Of a DNA stretch of 59,268 bases, positions 34,714 to 43,623 are shown piece after piece. This DNA is from SYIM01 sp039800205 (GTDB lineage: Bacteria > Pseudomonadota > Gammaproteobacteria > Burkholderiales > Burkholderiaceae_E): contig JBDLRB010000084.1 in assembly GCA_039800205.1 (NCBI GenBank), positions 1 through 59,268 of the forward strand. Reading direction: 5' to 3'. The position numbers and the translations under genes were made by a program. Each line of letters starts with the position of its first letter. Positions within the stretch are counted from its first letter, which is position 1. The notes under the pieces were generated by a model. The model searched no databases. It saw only the letters and a program-made list of their open reading frames with translations, and was not told where the DNA came from.

Positions 34714-35400
34714 CTACCAGCCGATCGGCTCGCCGCGATAATCGAAGAAGCCCCCCGAGGGGTAGGCCTTCGCATCGGCAATGACCCGGGTCATGCCAGA
34801 CACGCTGGTCGCAATATCGATATCGGCGGCCTGCCCGCCCATATCGGTGCGAACCCAGCCCGGATGCATCGCGAGTACCCGAACCCCGCGCGAGGCCGCC
34901 TGCAGGTGCGCAAGCCGCGCAACCATGTTCTCCGCGGCCTTCGAAACTCGGTAGAGTGCACTCCCCGGTGCACTGACGCCACCGATCGAACCCATGCGGC
35001 TGGTCAGATAGACGAGGGTGCCGCGCTCGGCGGCAAGGGCTTCGATCAGCGGCGCGGCCAGTGCCAGCGCCGCATGAACATTGGTGTGCATCACCCGATC
35101 GAACGAGCCTCGATCGGGGGGCTCGGAGAGATCGGCCGTGCGCGATCCGGTGACCCCCGCGTTGAAGATCGCCAGATTGAAACGCTCGCCGGACAGTTGT
35201 TGTGCCGCCTCACGCAGCGCCGCCTCATCGAGCAGGTCAAGCGCGCGTACGGTCGCACCCAGCGCCTCAAGCCGCGCCACCGCCGCGGCGTCCCGAACGG
35301 TCGCGGTCACGGCGGCACCGGCCGCGCGGTAGTGCTCGACCAGGCCCAGACCCAGACCGCGCGAGGCACCGATCACCAGAACACGGGCCGGCGCGCTCAC
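34714..35400 (-). CDS. Short-chain dehydrogenase in the liu operon
   Basis: 228-residue SDR with GASRGLGLGL (11-20), FNAGVTG, TSRMGSIGG, the catalytic YRVSKAA and HPGWVRTDMGG. It resembles the C-factor/sniffer type of carbonyl reductases. The GTG start overlaps the thiolase stop by four bases (GTGA), so it is translationally coupled. In other Burkholderiales an SDR can occupy this place, but its substrate is unknown. Notably, the hydratase (liuC) and HMG-CoA lyase (liuE) expected in a leucine operon are not here. Confidence 0.8.
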   Translation of the reverse strand: MSAPARVLVIGASRGLGLGLVEHYRAAGAAVTATVRDAAAVARLEALGATVRALDLLDEAALREAAQQLSGERFNLAIFNAGVTGSRTADLSEPPDRGSFDRVMHTNVHAALALAAPLIEALAAERGTLVYLTSRMGSIGGVSAPGSALYRVSKAAENMVARLAHLQAASRGVRVLAMHPGWVRTDMGGQAADIDIATSVSGMTRVIADAKAYPSGGFFDYRGEPIGW

Positions 35401-36599
35401 AGCAGTTCGATCCCGACCGCCGTGGCCTCACCGCCCCCGATACAGAGCGACGCGACCCCACGCCGACCGCCCCGCGCGCGCAGGGCACCGATCAGGGTGA
35501 CGATCAGCCGCGCGCCGGACGCGCCGATCGGGTGCCCCAGGGCGCAGGCGCCCCCATGGACGTTGACCTTGTCATGCGGCAAGCCGTGCTCGGTCATGGC
35601 CGCCATGGCCACCACGGCAAAGGCCTCGTTGATCTCGAAGAGGTCCACATCCGCGCTGCGCCAGCCGGTCTTGGCATAGAGCGATGCAATCGCACCAACG
35701 GGTGCGGTGGTGAACCACTGCGGGGCCTGGGCGTGCGTGGCATGGGCAACCATCCGCGCCACCGGGGTGACCCCCAGAGCGCGGGCGGTTGATTCGCGCA
35801 TCATCACCAGTGCGGCTGCGCCATCCGAAATCGACGAGGAGGTCGCTGCGGTCACCGTACCGTCCTTGCGAAACGCGGGCTTCAGCGTGGGGATCTTCTC
35901 GACGTTGGCCTTGAACGGTTGCTCGTCACGCGCGATCTCGACCTCGCCCTTGCGACCGGCCACCGTCACCGGCGCGATCTCCCAGGAAAAGCCGCCCTCG
36001 GTGTTGGCCGCGACGGCACGCCGCGTCGACTCGATCGCATACGCGTCCTGCGCCTCGCGGGTAAAGCCGTACTTGGCCGCGCAATCTTCGCCGAAATTGC
36101 CCATCGACTTGCCCCCGCCGTTGGGCAGCTTGTCATAGGCATCCTCCAGACCGTCGAGCGCCATGTGATCAAAGAGCGTCCCGTGACCGTAGCGATAGCC
36201 GCCTCGGCCCTTCAGCATCAGATAGGGGGCATTGCTCATGCTCTCCATGCCCCCAGCGATCACCACGCGCTGGCTGCCGGCCACCAGCAGGTCATGCGCC
36301 AGCATGGCCGCCTTCATGCCCGAGCCGCACACCTTGTTGAGCGTGGTAGCCCCGACCGACTGGGGCAGACCCGCACCCAGCGTGGCCTGCCGGGCCGGTG
36401 CCTGCCCCTGCCCAGCGGGCAGCACACAGCCCAGGATCACTTCATCGATGGCATCGGGCGCAACACCGGCCCGCGCAAGCGCCGCACGCATTGCATGGGC
36501 GCCCAACTGGTGGGCGGCCAGGCCTGAGAGTTCGCCCATCATCGCGCCGATCGGCGTACGGGCTGCAGAAACAATCACCACAGGATCGGTCATGGTCAT
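35397..36599 (-). CDS. Acetyl-CoA C-acetyltransferase (thiolase)
   Basis: Cleaves acetoacetyl-CoA to two acetyl-CoA, or the reverse. The 400 residues have the nucleophile Cys91 in KVCGSGMKA, EINEAFAVVA, and the acid-base pair His356 (GGACALGHPIG) and Cys386 (LCIGGGE). It is the AtoB/PhaA type of thiolase. In this operon it would process the acetoacetyl-CoA produced from leucine-derived acetoacetate. The ATG at 36599 overlaps the aceK stop (ATGA). The second thiolase in the window (57332) is of the distinct 3-oxoadipyl type. Confidence 0.93.
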   Translation of the reverse strand: MTMTDPVVIVSAARTPIGAMMGELSGLAAHQLGAHAMRAALARAGVAPDAIDEVILGCVLPAGQGQAPARQATLGAGLPQSVGATTLNKVCGSGMKAAMLAHDLLVAGSQRVVIAGGMESMSNAPYLMLKGRGGYRYGHGTLFDHMALDGLEDAYDKLPNGGGKSMGNFGEDCAAKYGFTREAQDAYAIESTRRAVAANTEGGFSWEIAPVTVAGRKGEVEIARDEQPFKANVEKIPTLKPAFRKDGTVTAATSSSISDGAAALVMMRESTARALGVTPVARMVAHATHAQAPQWFTTAPVGAIASLYAKTGWRSADVDLFEINEAFAVVAMAAMTEHGLPHDKVNVHGGACALGHPIGASGARLIVTLIGALRARGGRRGVASLCIGGGEATAVGIELL

Positions 36600-38329
36600 G
36601 CTCCAGTTGATTCGGGAAGGGGAAAACGGTGGGCAAATCGAAGGTGGGTCGGATAGGGGAAGACATCCTCGAATTCGCCCGAACGTATCCTCGCCTGTCG
36701 ATCACGCCAGAAGTCGGCGCGCAAGAGCTCGCCATGATGCGCCTCAAAGATTGCGCGAACGCTCGGATTGCCCAGCAGGAAGTGGCCGAACTCCTCGGGA
36801 AAGACATCGTTGGCGGCCACGGCGTACCAGGGCTCGGCGGCCCACTCGTCCTCCGGCGTTCGGGGCGGCGGAATCTCACGGAAGTTGCAGTCGGTCAGGT
36901 AGGCGACTTCGTCATAGTCATAAAAAACCACCCGCCCCTGTCGCGTCATGCCGAAATTCTTGTAGAGCATATCGCCGGGAAAGATGTTGGCCGCAACCAT
37001 CTCGCGGATCGCGTTGCCATACTCGATGACGGCGGCCTCGAGGCGCTCGTCGTCGACCCGCTCCAGATAGAGGTTGAGCGGCACCATCCGTCGCTCGATA
37101 TAGAGGTGGCGGATCACGACCGACTCGCCCTCGTCCTCGATCAGCGAGGGCGCGACCTCGCGTAACTCAGCGAGCAGCCCCGGGTCGAAACGATGACGCG
37201 GAAACGGGACGTTTGAATATTCCCAGGTATCGGCCATGCGGCCCACGCGATCATGAAGTTTGACCAGATGGTATTGCCGCTCGATGAATTCGCGGCTCAT
37301 GTCCTTGTGCCGGCGATCCTTGATGATCTTGAAGACATACGGAAATGAGGGCAGGGTGAAAACCGCCATCACCAGACCCTTGATGCCCGGGGCGATCACG
37401 AAACGATCGTGTGAATGTCGCAGGTGGTTGAGCAGATCGCGATAGAAGAGCGTCTTGCCCTGCTTGTGCAGACCCAGCATCGTGTATAGCTCGGATTCGG
37501 GCTTGCTGGGCATCAGCGTCCGCAAAAAACCAACGTACGCCGAGGGCACGTCCATATCGACCATGAAATAGGCACGCGAAAAATTGAACAGTGCCTCGAT
37601 TCGCGATTCGCCCAACAGCAGGGTGTCGAGATGAAGGCGCCCGGCGCGATCGCGCAGGATCGGCATCGCAAAGGGCGTGATCTCGCCATCCTCGATCAGC
37701 CGGCCGATCAGGTAGGCTGCCTTGTTTCGAAAAAAGAGCGTGCGCAGCACCTGGATCTGACGATCGACGGCAGGCTGATCGATGCCCTGGAAATGCTCGT
37801 CGAGGACGGCCGCGGCGCAGGCAATATCGCGCTCGGCGTCCCGAAACGGACACGCCAGGCCCAGGTCGATCACCAGCGCACGCAAGGCCGCATGCCAACC
37901 CTGGTCGAGCGGGTAGTAGACCCGCCACGACGGTACATCCGCGTCCAGGTACTCGGTGGCCACGGCCGGCCGCACGAAGATGAAATCGTTGTTGAAGTAG
38001 GTGCGATGCAGCAGCTTGGTGCTGACCGAATTGAAAAAGGTCTCGGCGAGTTCGGGCTGGCGATGACCAGCCAGCAGGGCAACGTAGGCTCGACGGACCT
38101 GCTGCCAGAGTTGCTCGCCCGAGCGCTCGTCGCCGAGGTCACGCTCGAGTTGCGTCACGACTTCACCCACGCGCGCGTCGTAAAAAGCGATCCGTTCGCG
38201 CGCCAGGCGACGAATCGCGTGCCAGTCACCGGCCTCGAAGCGTGCCTTGGCTTGCTGGGCGTTATAGCGGAACAGCGCGTAATGCCGGTCGAATCCGGCC
38301 AACATGGTCCGCGCAATCGCAACGCCCAA
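36596..38329 (-). CDS. aceK: Isocitrate dehydrogenase kinase/phosphatase
   Basis: Bifunctional enzyme that phosphorylates and dephosphorylates isocitrate dehydrogenase, sending isocitrate through the glyoxylate bypass during growth on acetyl-CoA-yielding substrates. At 577 residues it matches AceK. Landmarks are ARTMLAGFDRHY, PLDQGWHAALR, RLIEDGEI, the ATP site IAPGIKGLVMAVFTLPSF with Lys334 in FKIIKDRRHKDMSREFI, LYKNFGMTRQGRVVFYDYDE and NDVFPEEF. The first usable start is the TTG at 38329, 11 bases after the liuA stop and preceded by AGGGGG; an ATG at 38315 would cut conserved residues. In E. coli the gene is in the aceBAK operon; here it is inside the liu operon. Confidence 0.95.
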   Translation of the reverse strand: MGVAIARTMLAGFDRHYALFRYNAQQAKARFEAGDWHAIRRLARERIAFYDARVGEVVTQLERDLGDERSGEQLWQQVRRAYVALLAGHRQPELAETFFNSVSTKLLHRTYFNNDFIFVRPAVATEYLDADVPSWRVYYPLDQGWHAALRALVIDLGLACPFRDAERDIACAAAVLDEHFQGIDQPAVDRQIQVLRTLFFRNKAAYLIGRLIEDGEITPFAMPILRDRAGRLHLDTLLLGESRIEALFNFSRAYFMVDMDVPSAYVGFLRTLMPSKPESELYTMLGLHKQGKTLFYRDLLNHLRHSHDRFVIAPGIKGLVMAVFTLPSFPYVFKIIKDRRHKDMSREFIERQYHLVKLHDRVGRMADTWEYSNVPFPRHRFDPGLLAELREVAPSLIEDEGESVVIRHLYIERRMVPLNLYLERVDDERLEAAVIEYGNAIREMVAANIFPGDMLYKNFGMTRQGRVVFYDYDEVAYLTDCNFREIPPPRTPEDEWAAEPWYAVAANDVFPEEFGHFLLGNPSVRAIFEAHHGELLRADFWRDRQARIRSGEFEDVFPYPTHLRFAHRFPLPESTGA

Positions 38330-38340
38330 GGCACGCCCCC

Positions 38341-39528
38341 CTATCGAGTCTCTGCGAACAATTCACGCCCGATCAGCATCCGGCGAATCTCGGAGGTTCC
38401 AGCGCCAATTTCGTAGAGCTTGGCATCGCGCCAGAGGCGGCCCGTGGGGTAGTCATTGATATAACCATTGCCTCCCAGGCACTGAATGGCCTCGCCCGCC
38501 ATCCAGGTGGCACGCTCGGCCGCATAGAGGATGGCCCCGGCCGCGTCTTTCCTGAGGCTGCGCACATCGACCTGTCCGGCGCGGCTGCGATCGCACTGGC
38601 GCCCCACCGCATACACATAGGCCCGACAGGCCATCATCGTCGTGTAGAGGTCAGCGAGCTTGCCCTGCATCAGCTGAAACTCACCGATCGGCTGACCAAA
38701 CTGGTTGCGCTCATGCACATACGGCACAACGACATCCATGGCCGCCTGCATGATGCCCAACGGGCCCCCCGACAGCACCGCACGCTCGAAGTCGAGCCCG
38801 CTCATCAGGACACGGACGCCGCCACCGATCTCGCCGAGCACCTGATCGGCCGGGATTTCGCAATCGCGAAACACGAGCTCGCCCGTGTGGCTGCCACGCA
38901 TGCCCAGCTTGTCGAGCTTTTGTGCGACCGAAAAGCCCGGCGCATCCTTGTCCACCAGAAAGGCCGTGATCCCGCGCGATCCCGCATCGGGATCGGTCTT
39001 GGCGTAGATGATCAGTACATCCGCATCGGGGCCGTTGGTGATCCACATTTTGGTGCCATTGAGGACCCAGCGATCACCGTGCCGGTCAGCACGCAAACGC
39101 ATTGAGACCACGTCCGAACCCGCATTGGGCTCGCTCATCGCCAAGGCACCGATCAGCCGTCCGGAGACCAGCCCGGGCAGATAACGCTCACGCTGGGCCG
39201 CGCTGCCGTTTCGGAAGATCTGGTTGACGCAGAGATTGGAGTGCGCCCCATACGACAGCCCGACCGACGCTGAGCCGCGCGAGATTTCTTCCATGGCCAC
39301 GATGTGCGCCAGGTAGCCCAGATCGGTCCCACCGTAGTCTTCTGACACGGTCAATCCGAGCACGCCGAGTGAGCCCAGCTTTTCCCAGAGGTCCATCGGA
39401 AACTGGTCGCTTCGGTCGATCTGGGCGGCACGGGGTGCGATCTCGCGCGCAACGAATGCGCGGACCGCCTCTCGCAAGGCCTCCACGTCTTCACCCAGAT
39501 CGAATTGCAGGCCGGGAAGGTCGATCAT
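38341..39528 (-). CDS. liuA: Isovaleryl-CoA dehydrogenase
   Basis: FAD enzyme oxidising isovaleryl-CoA to 3-methylcrotonyl-CoA in leucine degradation, passing electrons to ETF. 395 residues. The segment SGLDFERAVLSGGPLGIMQ carries the catalytic Glu248 at the position used by IVD enzymes, differing from most acyl-CoA dehydrogenases that place it near the C-terminus. Other ACAD signatures: GALAMSEPNAGSDV, KMWITNGP, QCLGGNGYINDYP, and YEIGAGTSEIRRMLIGR. The ATG at 39528 with GGAGACAGGA is preferred; 42 upstream codons are unconserved. It is the first gene of the operon, behind a good sigma-70-like promoter. Confidence 0.95.
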   Translation of the reverse strand: MIDLPGLQFDLGEDVEALREAVRAFVAREIAPRAAQIDRSDQFPMDLWEKLGSLGVLGLTVSEDYGGTDLGYLAHIVAMEEISRGSASVGLSYGAHSNLCVNQIFRNGSAAQRERYLPGLVSGRLIGALAMSEPNAGSDVVSMRLRADRHGDRWVLNGTKMWITNGPDADVLIIYAKTDPDAGSRGITAFLVDKDAPGFSVAQKLDKLGMRGSHTGELVFRDCEIPADQVLGEIGGGVRVLMSGLDFERAVLSGGPLGIMQAAMDVVVPYVHERNQFGQPIGEFQLMQGKLADLYTTMMACRAYVYAVGRQCDRSRAGQVDVRSLRKDAAGAILYAAERATWMAGEAIQCLGGNGYINDYPTGRLWRDAKLYEIGAGTSEIRRMLIGRELFAETR

Positions 39529-39657
39529 CGTCCTGTCTCCAGGGTTCAGGGCGCGAACAGGGTGACACGCGCCCGGATGCGCCACAACCGGAAAACGCGC
39601 CCAGGCCCCCGAACAGCCCAAAGGCCCGGACGCCTGGCCGAAAGGACCAAGCATTCA

Positions 39658-39686
39658 ATCATGGTCGAGGGCGTTTGATCCGTCAA
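39658..39686 (-). promoter_or_regulatory. Sigma-70-like promoter for the liuA operon
   Basis: On the minus strand, TTGACG (39686-39681) is followed by a 17-base spacer and CATGAT (39663-39658): five and four matches of six to consensus. It lies about 130 bases before the liuA ATG. No LiuR-like MerR gene is nearby and no recognisable operator was found. Confidence 0.5.
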
Positions 39687-39699
39687 TTTGGGGCCGGAT

Positions 39700-40476
39700 T
39701 CAGGGCAGGGGCCCGAAGACGCCCAGGCGGGCCAGCTCGGCCTCGACCGCATCCTCCCACCCACGATTGGCCGCGGGACTGGCCGGACTGGGATGAAGAA
39801 TCTGGGCCACCCGAAGCGCGCCCCCGCGCTCGCTCAGCACGGGCGCAAGCGCGCGCTCGGCACACGCTCTGGCATAGGCGCCCACGCCCAGGACCCAATC
39901 CGGCTCAAGGGCGCGGACGGCGGCAAGCAAATGACGATCGCAGGCCGCCTGCAAGGCCGCCGCCTTCCCGCGCGGCAAACGGTCGGGCGTGAAATTCCGG
40001 CCCGAGGCCTCCAGAAAAACCAGCGGGCAATAATTGAGCACAAAGCTGTGGGCGAAGAACTGGGGCGCCGCGCCGAACCGCCGGGCCGCCCAGCCCCACA
40101 AACGGCGGCCGCTGACTTCCGAGCGCGAACAGCCGAAACCCTCGATCAAGCGGCGCGGATGCTGGCTTGCTGGTGGGTCGATGACGGCATCAATCCCCAT
40201 CCAGTCACGCACCGCACCGACCTCACCGAACGGAACACCGGTCTGCATCATGCCGAAGGGCCCGGGATTCATCCCGAGAAAAACCACTCGGCAGCGGGAC
40301 GGCGCAAAGCGTTCGATGTACTGCCGGTGCGCGGCCCAGGCGTAGCTCAGCGGATCATAGACATGAGTGACCGGGGGATCGAACTCCAGTCCGGCCAGTT
40401 CGGCCGAGAGCCGCTCTGCAGCCTCGACCAGCGCCTTTGAGACGCCGGCCCCAGCGGCTGGGACGGACAGGATCAT
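39700..40476 (-). CDS. SMUG1: SMUG1-type (family 3) uracil-DNA glycosylase
   Basis: Base-excision repair enzyme removing uracil, 5-hydroxymethyluracil and related bases. The 258-residue product carries both diagnostic SMUG1 motifs: GMNPGPFG with catalytic Asn70, followed by TGVPFGEV, and HPSPASPAANRGW with His228. VRDWMGI, SEVSGRRLWGW, NYCPLVFLEASGRNFTP and LGVGAYA align with the vertebrate protein along its length. The start is the ATG at 40476, which overlaps the rodA stop (ATGA); a longer frame into rodA is antisense artefact or overlap only. It is the distal gene of the mreB-mreC-mreD-mrdA-rodA operon. SMUG1 is classical in animals and known in scattered bacteria; other UDG families are excluded by the motif pair. 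Confidence 0.93.
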   Translation of the reverse strand: MILSVPAAGAGVSKALVEAAERLSAELAGLEFDPPVTHVYDPLSYAWAAHRQYIERFAPSRCRVVFLGMNPGPFGMMQTGVPFGEVGAVRDWMGIDAVIDPPASQHPRRLIEGFGCSRSEVSGRRLWGWAARRFGAAPQFFAHSFVLNYCPLVFLEASGRNFTPDRLPRGKAAALQAACDRHLLAAVRALEPDWVLGVGAYARACAERALAPVLSERGGALRVAQILHPSPASPAANRGWEDAVEAELARLGVFGPLP

Positions 40477-41636
40477 TGCGGCCGGGGCCGGCGCTCGCGC
40501 GCGGCCGCCATCACCAGGCCCATCCCGACTCCGAGGGTCACCATCGCCGTTCCTCCATAAGACATCAGCGGCAGGGGTACGCCAACCACGGGTAACACCC
40601 CAGAGACCATGCCGATATTGACAAACGCGTAGATGAAAAACACCAACCCGAGCGCTCCGGCGAGCAGGCGATGAAAGAGCCCGGATGCGCCCGCTGCGAC
40701 GGCCAGGCAGCGCAACACGATCGCCAGGTACAGTCCGATCAGCAGCAGATTGCCCATCAGGCCGAATTCCTCGGAGTACACGGCCAGGATGAAATCCGTG
40801 GTGCGTTCGGGCACAAAGTCGAGATGGGTCTGCGTGCCCTGCATCCAGCCCTTGCCCCAGAGACCGCCCGAACCAATCGCAATCGTCGACTGGATGATAT
40901 GAAAACCGGCACCCAGTGGGTCGGAGGTCGGATCCAGAAGGGTCAGCACCCGCTGACGCTGATAGTCGTGCATCAACCAGTTCCAGAAAATCGGGGCTGC
41001 GGCCAGCGCGGCCGCAGCCATCGCTACGATCGGACGCCACCCCAATCCGGCAAGAAAGATCGCGAATACCCCGCTCATCCCGACCAGGACCGCCGTGCCC
41101 AGGTCCGGCTGACGCAGGATCAGCACCACAGGGACCGCAAGCACGATACCCGCCACGATGAAATCCAGCCCGCCCAGCACACGCCCACGATGCTGGAAAT
41201 ACCAGGCGAGCATCAAGGGGGTCGCAATCTTGAGGAGTTCGGAGGGCTGGATCCGGATGAGTCCGAACACATTGAGCCAGCGTCGCGCGCCCTTGGACAC
41301 ATCGCCAAAGAGATCAACGGCGACCAGAAGCAGGATCCCGACGAGAAAGAGCGGCAGTGCAGCGCGCAACAACCACGTCCGGGGGGTCACAGCCACCGCC
41401 CACATGACCCCAAGGGCCAGCAACAGATTGCGGGCATGCGCCTCGAGCCGCCCGGGAAATTCGTTGGCCGCCGAATACATGGTGACCAGGCTAAGCATCG
41501 CGACCGCCAGGAGGAGGAGGAGCAGAATCGGGTCGAACACGAAGACCCAGGGCCGCACGCGCGCAAGCACCGAGCGCTCGGGCTGGATCGCCGTGGCGGC
41601 GGCGCCTGTCTGCGGCAGGGGTCGACTGAGGCTCAT
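40473..41636 (-). CDS. rodA: RodA, SEDS peptidoglycan glycosyltransferase of the elongasome
   Basis: Polymerises lipid II into glycan strands during lateral wall growth, working with PBP2. 387 residues with ten hydrophobic segments; SEDS signatures are DVSKGARRWLNVFGLIRIQPSEL (seen as GARRWL and RIQPSELLK), RQPDLGTAVL, PERTTDFILAVYSEEFG (as TTDFI..VYSEEFG) and the closing PLPLMSYGGTAMV. The ATG overlaps the mrdA stop by four bases, and its own stop overlaps the SMUG1 start. Inner membrane. Confidence 0.96.
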   Translation of the reverse strand: MSLSRPLPQTGAAATAIQPERSVLARVRPWVFVFDPILLLLLLAVAMLSLVTMYSAANEFPGRLEAHARNLLLALGVMWAVAVTPRTWLLRAALPLFLVGILLLVAVDLFGDVSKGARRWLNVFGLIRIQPSELLKIATPLMLAWYFQHRGRVLGGLDFIVAGIVLAVPVVLILRQPDLGTAVLVGMSGVFAIFLAGLGWRPIVAMAAAALAAAPIFWNWLMHDYQRQRVLTLLDPTSDPLGAGFHIIQSTIAIGSGGLWGKGWMQGTQTHLDFVPERTTDFILAVYSEEFGLMGNLLLIGLYLAIVLRCLAVAAGASGLFHRLLAGALGLVFFIYAFVNIGMVSGVLPVVGVPLPLMSYGGTAMVTLGVGMGLVMAAARERRPRPQ

Positions 41637-43618
41637 GGTCGCGGCACCCCGCCTGTCTGAGGCTCGCTGGCGGGCTGCACGGCCGCTGCGTCCTCGGGGC
41701 CGATCGTTTCGGGTACGTCACGCATCTCAGCCTCATCGAGGGTGACGGGCAAACGCAAGGCAGACTGCTCCGCGGGCAAGCGACCCAGCAAGTAGAAATC
41801 GAGCAGCGCCCGGGCAATGGGCGCAGCCGCCTGAGCGCCAAAGCCGCCGTTTTCGACGATCACCGCAAGAGCGATACGCGGCGCCTGCACGGGCGCGAAC
41901 GCAACATAGAGCGAATGGTCTCGGTGACGCTCGGCCACTTTCTTCACGTCGTAGCGCTCATTCTGACGGATGCCGATCACCTGGCTGGTGCCGGTCTTGC
42001 CCGCGACCGAATACTCGACGCCGGCGAAGACGGCCCGACTGGTTCCGAGCCGGTTCACGTCGACCAGTGCACGGTTGACCAGCTTCAGATGTTCGGGCTT
42101 GAGCCCCAGGTCGGTGGCGGGCTGCCTGGGCAGGACCGTCGGCTCCAGGGCACCGGCGGGCTGAATCGCGCGCACCAGATGCGGGCGCATCATGCGCCCG
42201 CCCTGGGCCAAGGCCGCCGTCGCCCGCGCCAACTGCAGCATCGTGAAGGCGTTGTAGCCCTGGCCGATTCCCACCGAAGGGGTCTCGCCGGGCAACCAGC
42301 GCTTGCCGTACCGGCGGTACTTCCATTCGCTCGAAGGCAGGATGCCCGCGACCTCATGATCGAGGTCAATGCCGGTTCGCTGCCCAAAGCCCCAGGGCGA
42401 GACCAATCGGTGCAGGCGATCGACCCCCATTTCGTAGGCCAGCTTGTAGTAGTAGGTGTCGCTTGAAACAACGATCGACTTGAAGAGGTCGACCGTGCCG
42501 TGCCCCCCCGGCCGGGAGTCACGGAACCGGTGCTCGCCGAGTTGAAAATACCCCGGGTCGGCGATTGAATCACCCGGCCGTCGAAACCCTGATTCGAGGG
42601 CGGCCAGGGCCACGAAGGGTTTGTAGGTCGAGCCGGGCGGGTAGGCCCCGCGCAGGGCCCGATTCAGGAGCGGTGTATTCGGATCTTCGTTGAGCGCCTG
42701 CCAGGTGGTGGTATCGATCCCGTCGACGAACAGGTTGGGATCAAAGCCCGGGGCCGACACCATGGCGAGCACCTCGCCGGTCTCCGGTTCGATGGCCACC
42801 AGCGCACCGCGACGACCGGCATAGAGCGCTTCGGCCAGCGCCTGCAAACGCGAATCGATCGTCAAATGCAGGCTGGCGCCACCGGTCGGCTCGACGCGCG
42901 ACACGGTGCGCACCACCTTGCCCAGCGCCGACACCTCGACCTCTTCGTAGCCGGGGCGCCCCTGTAACACCGTTTCGTAGGACTTCTCGATCCCGATCTT
43001 GCCAATATGAGACGTGCCGGCGTAGCGCGAGCTCAGTTCCGCGCGCTCGATATCGCGCAAATCCTTTTGTGCGATGCGACCGATGTGCCCGATGACGTGG
43101 GCGGCCAGTTCGCCCTGCGGGTAGCTGCGAAAGAGGCGTGCGCGCAACTCCACGCCCGGCAAGCGGTAGCGCTGCGCCGCAACCCGTGCGACTTCGACCT
43201 CGGTCAGGCGTGTCTTCAGCGGCAAAGGTTCGAGACGACGCGAATCCTCGACCAGTCGCTTGAAACGCGCGATATCGCGCGGCGTAATTTCGACCAGACC
43301 CGCCAGGTCAGCGACGGTCTGTTCGATCCGGCGAAAACGCGACGGCGCAATCTCGAGCGTGTGGTACGCGATGTTTTCGGCAAGCAGGACGCCCTTGCGG
43401 TCGTAAATGAGGCCTCGCGTGGGGGCTACAGGCAATAGCGCCAGACGGTTGTTCTCGGCCTGCGTCTGAAATTCCTCGTGACGCAGCCATTGCAACTGGG
43501 CGAGTCGGCCGATCAGACCCATTCCCCCCAGCACGACCGCCACCGCACAGACGAGCAGACGCGTTCGGCCCCTGCGGTCTTCCGAGCCGGGCTTGCGGGC
43601 GGGTAGCGTCTCGGACAT
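41633..43618 (-). CDS. mrdA: Penicillin-binding protein 2
   Basis: Class B transpeptidase cross-linking new wall along the cell side; partner of RodA. 661 residues: one membrane helix (~20-40), a dimerisation/pedestal domain containing RGLIYDRKG, and the transpeptidase domain with SxxK at Ser330-Lys333 (PPGSTYKPF), SSD at 385-387 in SSDTYYYK, and KTGTSQ at 541-546. The C-terminal ~35 residues are a Pro/Ala/Glu-rich tail. The start codon is five bases after mreD; the end overlaps rodA. Confidence 0.96.
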   Translation of the reverse strand: MSETLPARKPGSEDRRGRTRLLVCAVAVVLGGMGLIGRLAQLQWLRHEEFQTQAENNRLALLPVAPTRGLIYDRKGVLLAENIAYHTLEIAPSRFRRIEQTVADLAGLVEITPRDIARFKRLVEDSRRLEPLPLKTRLTEVEVARVAAQRYRLPGVELRARLFRSYPQGELAAHVIGHIGRIAQKDLRDIERAELSSRYAGTSHIGKIGIEKSYETVLQGRPGYEEVEVSALGKVVRTVSRVEPTGGASLHLTIDSRLQALAEALYAGRRGALVAIEPETGEVLAMVSAPGFDPNLFVDGIDTTTWQALNEDPNTPLLNRALRGAYPPGSTYKPFVALAALESGFRRPGDSIADPGYFQLGEHRFRDSRPGGHGTVDLFKSIVVSSDTYYYKLAYEMGVDRLHRLVSPWGFGQRTGIDLDHEVAGILPSSEWKYRRYGKRWLPGETPSVGIGQGYNAFTMLQLARATAALAQGGRMMRPHLVRAIQPAGALEPTVLPRQPATDLGLKPEHLKLVNRALVDVNRLGTSRAVFAGVEYSVAGKTGTSQVIGIRQNERYDVKKVAERHRDHSLYVAFAPVQAPRIALAVIVENGGFGAQAAAPIARALLDFYLLGRLPAEQSALRLPVTLDEAEMRDVPETIGPEDAAAVQPASEPQTGGVPRP

Positions 43619-43623
43619 CGCAG

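Noticed and set aside
39600..39637. CCAGGC/GCCTGG inverted repeat upstream of liuA as a LiuR operator
   Set aside because: Six-base arms with a 25-base loop are weak, and it does not match the known MerR-type LiuR site as far as I can recall.
40477..41040. Upstream open frame in phase with SMUG1
   Set aside because: It lies in the reverse-phase of rodA sequence and has no glycosylase similarity; the ATGA overlap at 40473-40476 gives a natural start.
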